From contig DATGEO010000015.1 of the NCBI GenBank assembly GCA_035310015.1, forward strand, positions 1 through 7,474: a stretch of DNA of 7,474 nt, written 5' to 3'. Origin of the DNA: DATGEO01 sp035310015. Lineage in GTDB: Bacteria > Chloroflexota > Dormibacteria > Dormibacterales > Dormibacteraceae. Position 1 is the stretch's first letter; every line of letters begins with the position of its first letter. Positions 1 through 5,660 of the stretch are shown here, piece by piece. The notes below the pieces were generated by a model. The model saw only the letters and a list, made by a program, of their open reading frames with translations. It ran no database searches and had not been told where the DNA came from. The position numbers were made by a program, and so were the translations under genes.

Positions 1-18
1 CACCTGAGCTACGGCACC
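1..18 (-). tRNA. tRNA, 5' end only (cut by window edge)
   Basis: Read on the minus strand from 18 down to 1, the sequence has a 7-nt potential acceptor strand (GGTGCCG), then TA, then GCTC and AGGTG. This is the TAGCTCAG-type start of the D arm found in many bacterial tRNAs, at the correct distance from a G at position 1. The rest of the molecule lies outside the window, so the acceptor pairing, anticodon and amino acid cannot be read. The location supports the call: it follows the initiator tRNA gene on the same strand, and tRNA genes often cluster. The alternative, a plus-strand reading frame ending at the TAG at 40-42, has no recognisable content. Moderate confidence. Confidence 0.55.
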
Positions 19-38
19 GGCAAGCGCCGCGCCGAATC

Positions 39-122
39 CTAGCGTGAGGCTGCCACTCGCGCCTTCAGCTTGCGCTTCTTGAGGCGGCGCTTGGCCAGCG
101 CGACTCTCTTCCTTTTATTCAG
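39..122 (-). CDS. Very small Lys/Arg-rich protein, CTG start
   Basis: This is a 27-residue reading frame ending in TAG (41-39). About half of its residues are Lys or Arg (14 of 27). It begins (M)NKRKRVALAKRR and continues with KKRKLK blocks. I assign no function. The composition resembles short, very basic RNA-binding or ribosome-associated peptides, but that is inference from charge alone. The start is a CTG at 122-120, preceded by GGAG at 133-130 with a 7-nt spacer, which is ideal Shine-Dalgarno geometry. No ATG, GTG or TTG is available in frame nearby. The gene lies 56 nt downstream of the initiator tRNA and about 20 nt upstream of a probable second tRNA, all on one strand, so it may sit inside a tRNA transcript. 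It could also be a chance frame in spacer DNA. The RBS and the non-random composition favour a gene. Confidence 0.5.
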   Translation of the reverse strand: MNKRKRVALAKRRLKKRKLKARVAASR

Positions 123-129
123 TGTGATT

Positions 130-133
130 CTCC
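130..133 (-). promoter_or_regulatory. Ribosome binding site GGAG for the basic micro-ORF
   Basis: On the minus strand, GGAG lies 7 nt upstream of the CTG at 122-120. It is the main reason for choosing that non-standard start. The in-frame ATC at 128-126 would be only 1 nt from the motif and is therefore unlikely. Confidence 0.45.
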
Positions 134-178
134 GAATACGAGAGGAGCGGAGAAAACTCGGCTCCAGTTGGTGGGCGA

Positions 179-253
179 TGGTTGCGGAGCTTGGATTCGA
201 ACCAAGGACCTTCGGGTTATGAGCCCGACGAGCTGCCGCTGCTCCACTCCGCG
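179..253 (-). tRNA. Initiator tRNA-fMet (anticodon CAT)
   Basis: A complete 75-nt cloverleaf can be folded on the minus strand. It has acceptor CGCGGAG/CTCCGCA, D stem GAGC/GCTC, anticodon stem TCGGG/CCCGA with loop CTCATAA (anticodon CAT at 221-219), T stem CTTGG/CCAAG with loop TTCGAAT, discriminator A and an encoded CCA (181-179). Three initiator hallmarks are visible: the first acceptor pair is an unpaired C1-A72, the anticodon stem has three consecutive G:C pairs (GGG/CCC), and the D stem has A11:U24. It therefore reads as the formylatable initiator rather than elongator tRNA-Met or tRNA-Ile2. The D loop is short (7 nt) but keeps the GG pair. It lies 41 nt downstream of the septum gene and has a TATAAT close to its 5' end. 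Confidence 0.96.
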
Positions 254-258
254 GCTTG

Positions 259-264
259 ATTATA
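259..264 (-). promoter_or_regulatory. Perfect -10 box (TATAAT) next to the initiator tRNA
   Basis: TATAAT reads on the minus strand at 264-259, with only 5 nt between it and the tRNA 5' end at 253. At the usual -10 to +1 distance, transcription would begin at or within one base of the mature tRNA end. No good TTGACA-like -35 is seen 16-18 bp upstream, where the DNA is G/C-rich. A perfect hexamer is uncommon by chance in this composition, but promoter function is inferred. Confidence 0.4.
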
Positions 265-296
265 GCCCCGGCCTGGAGGAGTCCCCGGCGGGGGCT
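264..296 (-). repeat. Inverted repeat between the septum gene and the initiator tRNA
   Basis: Six-base arms AGCCCC (264-269) and GGGGCT (291-296) flank a 21-nt loop. An alternative inner hairpin, CCCC/GGGG, spans 283-293. One arm overlaps the septum gene's TAG stop and the other overlaps the first base of the TATAAT box. No T tract follows, so it is not a standard intrinsic terminator. It may form an mRNA 3'-end structure or be a by-product of G/C-rich DNA. Confidence 0.3.
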
Positions 297-672
297 AGGG
301 CGACGGCGAGGCCTTCGCGGACGGCGATGGAGAGGGCGCCGGCGACGGCGGGTCGGTCACGAGGAAGACCCTCTCGTACGGCCGCGAGTACCCGTTCTGG
401 CGAGCCTCTTCCTCGTCGGCCGTGCCGTTGCTGATCGCCTGGATGTCGCGGTGATAGCCCTGGTTCTGGTCGGCGAGAAGCCCGTTCTGCCGGCGCAGGT
501 CGCTCGCCTGCTGCGCCAGCTTGTGGGCGAGGTACGCCTCCTGCGCGTAGGCGTAGAGCGCCCAGACCGTCGCGGCGAGGACCACGATCGTGATCACCAT
601 TCCGCGCCACCCGATCGTGCGTGGGCGAGGCGTGCCGGGAGGGGTCAGCGCTGCTGCGTATCTCATTGCCAT
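295..672 (-). CDS. Septum formation initiator (FtsB/DivIC family)
   Basis: This is a small bitopic membrane protein of 125 residues. FtsB/DivIC proteins form a coiled-coil complex with FtsL and FtsQ/DivIB at the division site and help activate septal peptidoglycan synthesis. The layout matches: a short Arg-containing cytoplasmic N-terminus (1-24), one hydrophobic helix (about 25-43), a Gln/Arg/Leu-rich coiled coil (about 45-79, with RRQNGLLADQNQ), and a membrane-distal motif resembling the family's EE-AR-x-GY-xP-E-x-F region (about 87-104). Residues 106-125 are an unusual Pro/Ser tail (PSPAPSPSPSAKASPSP). The start is ATG 672; ATG 666, two codons later, is an alternative, and neither has a clear Shine-Dalgarno. 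It follows mazG by 73 nt, so it may be read from that operon or from a local promoter. The family call rests on architecture; ftsB versus divIC is not resolved. Confidence 0.85.
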   Translation of the reverse strand: MAMRYAAALTPPGTPRPRTIGWRGMVITIVVLAATVWALYAYAQEAYLAHKLAQQASDLRRQNGLLADQNQGYHRDIQAISNGTADEEEARQNGYSRPYERVFLVTDPPSPAPSPSPSAKASPSP

Positions 673-722
673 GTCGTTTGCTGGATCGTGTGGTGGGACG
701 CGCGCTGGAGGAGCGGAAGCCG

Positions 723-728
723 ACTATA
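723..728 (-). promoter_or_regulatory. Possible -10 element for the septum gene (TATAGT)
   Basis: In the 73-nt gap between mazG and the septum gene, TATAGT (5 of 6 matches to TATAAT) reads on the minus strand about 50 nt upstream of ATG 672. No convincing -35 is visible at 16-18 bp spacing, so this is a weak candidate. Confidence 0.22.
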
Positions 729-745
729 GCAAAGGGGTACCGGGT

Positions 746-1534
746 TTACTCCGTGCCGGTGCGCTCCCAGCGCAGCAACAGCTCGGCCGCGTCGAGCTTG
801 CGGAAATCGATGCCTTCCTTCGCGATCGACGACTCCAGCGCGGCGAAGCGCTTGCGGAACCGCCGGCCGGCGACGCGCAGCGCGTCCTCCGGGTTGACCT
901 TCAGCTTGCGGGCGAGTGCCACCACGGCGAAGAGAAGGTCGCCCATCTCGTCGAACACCTCTTCCGGATCTTTGGCCTCCGCCAGCTCGCGCGCCTCCTC
1001 GGCCACGCTGCCGGCGGCGTCGAGCGGCGACCGGTAGTCGAATCCCACGCGGGCCGCGCGCTTCTGCAGCCCAAGCGTCCACGCGAGGGCCGGCAGCGAG
1101 GCCGGCACGCGATCGACCACCGACTCACCGTCGCGACCCGCGCGCCGGGCCTCGTCGACCTTCGCGTGCTCCCAGTTGCGCAGCACCTCGTCGGCGTTCG
1201 CGACGGCGACGTCGCCGAAGACGTGCGGGTGGCGGGCGACCATCTTCGCGGCCGCGGCCTCCGACACCTGCGCGGCGTCGAACCGGCCCTCCTGCGCGGC
1301 GATCTCCGCGTGCATCGCCACCTGCAGCAGCACGTCGCCGAGCTCCTCTTTCATCTTCGCGTCGTCGCCCGCATCGATCGCCTCCAGCAGCTCGTACGTC
1401 TCTTCCAGGAGATACGGGCGCAGCGATTCGTGCGTCTGCTCGCGGTCCCACGGACAGCCGTCCGGGGCACGGAGCCGCGCCACGACCTCGAAGAGCGATT
1501 CGATGCCGGGACGGTACGGCCTGTCGTCAGCCAT
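746..1534 (-). CDS. mazG: Nucleoside triphosphate pyrophosphohydrolase MazG
   Basis: This is a full-length two-domain MazG of 262 residues, close to the length of the E. coli protein. MazG hydrolyses NTPs and dNTPs to NMP/dNMP and pyrophosphate, clearing non-canonical nucleotides and, in some bacteria, lowering ppGpp. The N-terminal hallmark CPWDREQTHESLRPYLLEE is present (27-45). Both all-alpha NTP-PPase metal sites are visible: E44-E45-x-x-E48 with E64-x-x-D67 in domain 1, and E179-E180-x-x-E183 with E196-x-x-D199 in domain 2. All the acidic metal ligands are therefore kept in both halves. In E. coli the C-terminal site carries the catalysis. The ATG start at 1534 lies 2 nt after the mfd stop and lacks a clear Shine-Dalgarno, so translation is probably coupled to mfd. 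Confidence is high. Confidence 0.97.
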   Translation of the reverse strand: MADDRPYRPGIESLFEVVARLRAPDGCPWDREQTHESLRPYLLEETYELLEAIDAGDDAKMKEELGDVLLQVAMHAEIAAQEGRFDAAQVSEAAAAKMVARHPHVFGDVAVANADEVLRNWEHAKVDEARRAGRDGESVVDRVPASLPALAWTLGLQKRAARVGFDYRSPLDAAGSVAEEARELAEAKDPEEVFDEMGDLLFAVVALARKLKVNPEDALRVAGRRFRKRFAALESSIAKEGIDFRKLDAAELLLRWERTGTE

Positions 1535-1536
1535 GT

Positions 1537-4500
1537 CTAGCGGACTGTACCGGCCAACGTGGCCGATCGGTAGAGGTCAGCCATCTCGTCGAGCAGGTAG
1601 AGCAGGTCCTTCTGCCACCCTTCGCCCTGGCGCCGCATCTTGATGCGGTTGACGCCGATCGACAGCCGCCCGGCCATGCGCCGGTTGAGGTCGTCGACGT
1701 CCAGAAGCCGGTGCGGATCGACGCGGATGACGATGTCGTGGCCTTCGGCGACCACGCCGCGCAGCCCGATGCGCTGGCCGCGAATCTTGACCCTCAGCGA
1801 GTAGACGAGGTTGTCGAGCTGGTCGGGGCCCGGGCCGTAGCGATCGGTCAGCGACCGCAGCACCGCGTCGAGCTCCGTCTCGTCCTCTGCCCCGGCCAGC
1901 TGGCGGTAGGCGCCGAGGCGCAGCTTCTCGTCGCGGATGTACGAGCGTGGGATGAAGTGGTCGAGCGGCAGCTCGAGGTTCATCTCCGCGGTCGACAGCA
2001 CGTCGCCGATCACGTCCTCCTCGGACCCGGTGCGCAGCTTGTTGACCGCGCTCTGCAACATCTGCAGGTACATCTCGAACCCGACGGCGGCGATCGCGCC
2101 GTGCTGCTCGGTGCCCAGGAGGTTGCCGGCGCCGCGGATCTCGAGGTCGCGCAGCGCGATCTTGAATCCCTGGCCGAGCTCGTGCAGGCCGCTGATCACG
2201 TCGAGCCGCTTGTCCGCGCCCTCGGTGAGCGAGCGCCGAGGGTCGTACAGGAAGTAGGCGTACGCCCGCCGCCCCGACCGCCCGACGCGGCCGCGCAGCT
2301 GGTAGAGCTGCGCGAGGCCGAACCGGTCCGACCGCTCGACGACGATGGTGTTCACGTTCGGGATGTCGAGGCCCGACTCGATGATGGTGGTGCAGACGAG
2401 GACGTCGAACTTCGCGGCCTCGAAGTCCACCATCACCCGCGCCAGCTCCTCTTCCGCCATCTGCCCGTGGCCAACGATCACGCGGGCGCCCGGCACCAGG
2501 CGCTTCACCCGGTCGGCGGCCTTCTGGATCGTGCGCACACGGTTGTGGAGGTAGTACACCTGGCCTCCCCGCTCCAGCTCGCGCGTGATCACCTCCTTCA
2601 CCATCTCGTCCTCGTCCGCGGTGACGTAGGTCTTGATGGGCTGCCTTTCCTCGGGCGGTGTCTGGATGACGCTCATGTCGCGGATGCCGCCGACCGCCAT
2701 GTGCAGCGTGCGCGGGATCGGGGTGGCCGAAAGCGACAGCACGTCGAGCTGCGTGCGCAGCTTCTTCAGGCGCTCCTTCTGCATGACGCCGAAGCGATGC
2801 TCCTCGTCGACGACCAGCAGCCCGAGCCGCTTGAAGCGCACGTCCTTCTGCAGCAGGCGATGCGTGCCGATGACGATGTCGACCTGCCCGGCCTTCAGCC
2901 CTTCGATGGTTCGCTCCTGCGTCTCGTCGTCGACGAAGCGCGAAAGCATCTCGACGGTCACCGGGAACTTGCTCAGCCGTTCGCGAAAGACATGGAAGTG
3001 CTGCTGCGCGAGCACCGTCGTCGGCGCGAGGAGCGCCGTCTGCTTGCCGCTCATCGCCGCCTTGAACGCCGCGCGCAGCGCCAGCTCGGTCTTGCCGAAG
3101 CCGACGTCACCGCACAGCAGCCGGTCCATCGGGCGGTCCGACTCCATGTCGGCCTTGATCTCGGCCAGCGCCGACAGCTGGTCGGGCGTCTCCTCGTAAG
3201 GAAAGGAGGACTCCAGCTCCTGCTGCCACGCGGTGTCCTGCGCAAAGGCGATGCCGGGACGCGCCTCGCGCTGCGAGTAGATCCGCAGCAGGTCCTCGGC
3301 CACGTCCTGCACGACCTTCTTCGCCCGGCTGCGCGCCCGGCTCCAGTCGCTCGTGCCCAGGCGGTGCAGCGTCGGCTGCCCTTCGCCGCCGAGATACTTC
3401 TGCACGCGGTCGAGGTTCTCGACCGGCACGAGCAGCCGGTCGCCGTCCGCGTACTCCAGGGCGAGGTACTCCCTCTGCGCGCCGTCGTACTCCTGGAGCT
3501 CCATGCCGTGGAAGCGCGCGATGCCGTGGTCGACGTGCACCACCAGCTCCCCGGGCGCGAACTCCAGCGTGAACTCGCGAGTGAGGTCGTCGGCGGTCGT
3601 GCGCGCCGCGCCGCGCCGGATGGAAGGCCTGCGCACGCGGCCGAAGAGCTCCGCATCCGTCAGCAGCTGAAAGCCGATCCGGGTGTTGGCCGCGCCCGCG
3701 GCCAGGTCGACGTCCGCGTGCTTCAGCCCTGCCTCGAGCTCGAGGTCGACGTCGAGGTCGATGTCCCGAGGCCGGGTCCGGACCCGTTCGGCCTCGAGCG
3801 TGTCGTGGAGACGTTCCGCCTGCTCGGTGGCGATCACCACCGCCGACGATTCGCTCGCCGCCGCCGCGGCCGCGAGCGCGCCGGCGCGCCCGACGATGGG
3901 CTCAGGCTCCGTCCAGCCGATGTCGATCGCATCGCCGGACGACTCTCCCACCGTGATCTCGACGACGCTCGAGCCAGCATCGAACGTCATCCGTTCGACC
4001 TCCACCGCGGGCAGGACGAATCCCTTCGGCAGCTCGCCGTTGGAGGCCTCCGCGGCCGCGAGCATGCTCGTCTCCTCGTGCACCGAGCGCGCATCCGCGA
4101 GCTGGCGCTCGGGCTCGAAGTCCAGAATCACCGCGCCGGGGGGAAGGTGGTCCAGGAGCGACGGCCGGCTGCGCTCGATGTAGGCCGAAAAGAACTCGAT
4201 GCCCGGGTACGAAGCGCCCGCTTCGAGGCGGGTCAGGTCGTCTTCCCATTCGGCGGCGACGTCGGGCCGGAGCGCACCGAGGTCCAGGCTGCCGCGGATC
4301 AGCGCCGCCGCGGCCGCGCCGCGCTCGGGACCGATGAGCAGCTCCTTGCCCGGGCGCACGACGATCGCGCCGATGCCCATCACCGAGCGCTGGTTCTCAG
4401 GGTCGAAGAGCCGCAGCGTGTCGATGGTGTCGCCCAGCCACTCGGCGCGCGCCGGCGCGTCGGCGCCCGCCGGGAACACGTCGAGGATGCCGCCGCGCAG

Positions 4501-5019
4501 CGAGAACTGCCCGGGCTCCTCCACCAGCGGCTCGCGCGAGTAGCCGAGCTCCACCAGCCGCGCCGCGACCGAGATCGGATCCGGGCCGCCGCCCGGACGC
4601 AGCTCGACCGTCCCCGCGCGCAGGTCCGCCGGCGCGATGGTCATCCGCGAGATGGCTCGCCGCGAAGCGACCACGACGCCCTCGCGCGCGGTGAGCGCGG
4701 CCAGGGCCTCGAGCCGGCGGTTGACCGCGTCGTCGAAGGCAGGCGGGCGGTCGAGGAACGACACCGACACCTCGGCGAAGACGTGCACGCTCGGCGTGCC
4801 CCCGAGCCAGGTCCGCAGCTCGCCGGCGAAACGCTCCGGCGACGTCACGAGGACGACCAGCTGCCGTCCGGCCCGGTCGAGGACTCGCCCGGCGGACGCG
4901 GCCACGACCGGCCACGCCGCCCGGGGCAGGCGCGCGACTCTCAGCTTCGTTGCCGGCGATTCGAGCCACCGCTCGAACGCGGGCACTACTCCGGCCGTCG
5001 CCTGCCAGAGCCGTGTCAC
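1537..5019 (-). CDS. mfd: Transcription-repair coupling factor Mfd
   Basis: This 1160-residue protein is close in length to E. coli Mfd (1148). Mfd recognises RNA polymerase stalled at DNA lesions, pushes it off with an ATP-driven DNA translocase and recruits UvrA. Visible domains are a degenerate UvrB-like module (about 1-340, with FSLRGGILDVFP near 172-183), a low-conservation middle part (about 340-480), a CarD-like RNA polymerase interaction domain (about 487-550, GELVVHVDHGIARFHG) and two RecA-like motor domains. The motor has Walker A GDVGFGKTE at 637-645, DEEH at 738-741, SATPIPRTL at 764-772 and motif VI QLRGRVGRSGR at 907-917. The C-terminal UvrA-masking domain is about 1010-1150. 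All motor motifs are intact. The GTG start (5019-5017) overlaps the pth stop as GTGA and has AGGAG 5 nt upstream. The frame stays open further upstream, but only inside pth. Confidence 0.98.
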   Translation of the reverse strand: MTRLWQATAGVVPAFERWLESPATKLRVARLPRAAWPVVAASAGRVLDRAGRQLVVLVTSPERFAGELRTWLGGTPSVHVFAEVSVSFLDRPPAFDDAVNRRLEALAALTAREGVVVASRRAISRMTIAPADLRAGTVELRPGGGPDPISVAARLVELGYSREPLVEEPGQFSLRGGILDVFPAGADAPARAEWLGDTIDTLRLFDPENQRSVMGIGAIVVRPGKELLIGPERGAAAAALIRGSLDLGALRPDVAAEWEDDLTRLEAGASYPGIEFFSAYIERSRPSLLDHLPPGAVILDFEPERQLADARSVHEETSMLAAAEASNGELPKGFVLPAVEVERMTFDAGSSVVEITVGESSGDAIDIGWTEPEPIVGRAGALAAAAAASESSAVVIATEQAERLHDTLEAERVRTRPRDIDLDVDLELEAGLKHADVDLAAGAANTRIGFQLLTDAELFGRVRRPSIRRGAARTTADDLTREFTLEFAPGELVVHVDHGIARFHGMELQEYDGAQREYLALEYADGDRLLVPVENLDRVQKYLGGEGQPTLHRLGTSDWSRARSRAKKVVQDVAEDLLRIYSQREARPGIAFAQDTAWQQELESSFPYEETPDQLSALAEIKADMESDRPMDRLLCGDVGFGKTELALRAAFKAAMSGKQTALLAPTTVLAQQHFHVFRERLSKFPVTVEMLSRFVDDETQERTIEGLKAGQVDIVIGTHRLLQKDVRFKRLGLLVVDEEHRFGVMQKERLKKLRTQLDVLSLSATPIPRTLHMAVGGIRDMSVIQTPPEERQPIKTYVTADEDEMVKEVITRELERGGQVYYLHNRVRTIQKAADRVKRLVPGARVIVGHGQMAEEELARVMVDFEAAKFDVLVCTTIIESGLDIPNVNTIVVERSDRFGLAQLYQLRGRVGRSGRRAYAYFLYDPRRSLTEGADKRLDVISGLHELGQGFKIALRDLEIRGAGNLLGTEQHGAIAAVGFEMYLQMLQSAVNKLRTGSEEDVIGDVLSTAEMNLELPLDHFIPRSYIRDEKLRLGAYRQLAGAEDETELDAVLRSLTDRYGPGPDQLDNLVYSLRVKIRGQRIGLRGVVAEGHDIVIRVDPHRLLDVDDLNRRMAGRLSIGVNRIKMRRQGEGWQKDLLYLLDEMADLYRSATLAGTVR

Positions 5020-5609
5020 TTGAGCTCCTCGCAGCCCAGCGCGCCGGCGCGGTTGTACTTCTCCATCGCGCGGTCGAGCCCCGACGTCAGCGCGAGCTCG
5101 AGCGCGTCGGCGACGCCCGCGACCACGTGGTCGAGGCGCTCGGCCTCGGCCTTGGTGAAGCGGCCGAGCACGTAGTGGACGCCCGGCTTGCGCGAGGGCT
5201 TGCCGATGCCGACGCGAAAGCGCACGAAGTCTTTCGTACCGAGCCCGCCGATGATCGAAAGCACGCCGTTGTGGCCTGCGCCCGACCCGCCGCGGTTGAT
5301 CCGCATGCGGCACAGCGGGAGGTCGAGCTCGTCGTGGACCGCCCACACGTGCGCCGCGTCGACGCCGGTGTCTCGCACCGCGGCCTTGACCGCCTCACCG
5401 GAGAGGTTCATGTACGTCTGCGGGAGCAGGAACCAGACGCCTGCTTCGGACCGGCCGACCAGCGAGCGCCAGCGCTTGCGGTCGACCTTCACGTCGAAGC
5501 GCGACGCGAGCGCGCGGACGCACGCGAACCCCAGGTTGTGCCTGGTGTCCGCGTACTCGGAGTCCGGGTTCCCGAGCCCGACGATCAGGACGTCTTGCTT
5601 CTCTTCCAT
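5016..5609 (-). CDS. pth: Peptidyl-tRNA hydrolase
   Basis: This 197-residue protein has the normal bacterial Pth length. Pth cleaves the ester bond of peptidyl-tRNA that has dropped off ribosomes, recycling tRNA in the cytoplasm. The active-site set is complete: N14 and H24 in GLGNPDSEYADTRHNLG, N68 in TYMNLSG, D93 in VHDELDLP and N114 in GAGHNG. The last three fall at or next to the E. coli positions. I chose ATG 5609 because the core begins at once (VLIVGLGN). An in-frame GTG at 5678 would run into the ybeY coding region. No Shine-Dalgarno is seen before ATG 5609, and an inverted repeat abuts it. The TGA stop overlaps the mfd GTG start, and the gene's last codons supply the mfd ribosome binding site, so the two are coupled. 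Confidence 0.97.
   Translation of the reverse strand: MEEKQDVLIVGLGNPDSEYADTRHNLGFACVRALASRFDVKVDRKRWRSLVGRSEAGVWFLLPQTYMNLSGEAVKAAVRDTGVDAAHVWAVHDELDLPLCRMRINRGGSGAGHNGVLSIIGGLGTKDFVRFRVGIGKPSRKPGVHYVLGRFTKAEAERLDHVVAGVADALELALTSGLDRAMEKYNRAGALGCEELK
5025..5029 (-). promoter_or_regulatory. Ribosome binding site AGGAG for mfd
   Basis: AGGAG, inside the last codons of pth, lies 5 nt upstream of the mfd GTG (5019-5017). It fixes the mfd start, for which the open frame alone would allow upstream choices inside pth. Confidence 0.8.
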
Positions 5610-5660
5610 GTAGACGCAAAGAGGCCCGCGGCGAGCGCCGCAGACCGGGTCAGAGTCTAC
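5610..5660 (-). repeat. Inverted repeat in the ybeY-pth gap, abutting the pth start
   Basis: Arms GTAGAC (5610-5615) and GTCTAC (5655-5660) enclose the ybeY-pth gap. Inside is a second perfect hairpin, GCGGC-GAGC-GCCGC (5628-5641). On the transcript, the outer stem would end directly against the pth ATG, and the ybeY TGA stop lies in its loop. No T run follows, so it does not look like a terminator. A translation-control structure is possible but is inference. Confidence 0.35.

Noticed and set aside
1..42. Plus-strand 3' end of a gene (13 open codons then TAG), whose stop would overlap the micro-ORF stop in a CTAG
   Set aside because: Thirteen open codons are no evidence of a gene, the residues match nothing I know, and the same bases fit the start of a minus-strand tRNA better.
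144..165. GGAGC/GCTCC inverted repeat between the tRNA and the micro-ORF as a terminator
   Set aside because: The stem is only 5 bp with a 12-nt loop and no following T run. It is too weak to call.
168..434. Plus-strand 88-codon frame
   Set aside because: It runs antisense through the initiator tRNA and into the septum gene. The product is Arg/Pro/Ser-rich noise.
916..5175. A 1419-codon open frame on the plus strand opposite mfd and pth
   Set aside because: It is a shadow of GC-rich coding sequence on the other strand. Its translation is low-complexity Arg/Ala/Leu/Val with no recognisable domain, while the minus strand encodes intact Mfd, Pth and MazG.
5020..5346. A longer mfd starting upstream at 5346
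   Set aside because: The extension lies wholly inside pth in another frame. GTG 5019 has AGGAG at a 5-nt spacing and a GTGA overlap.
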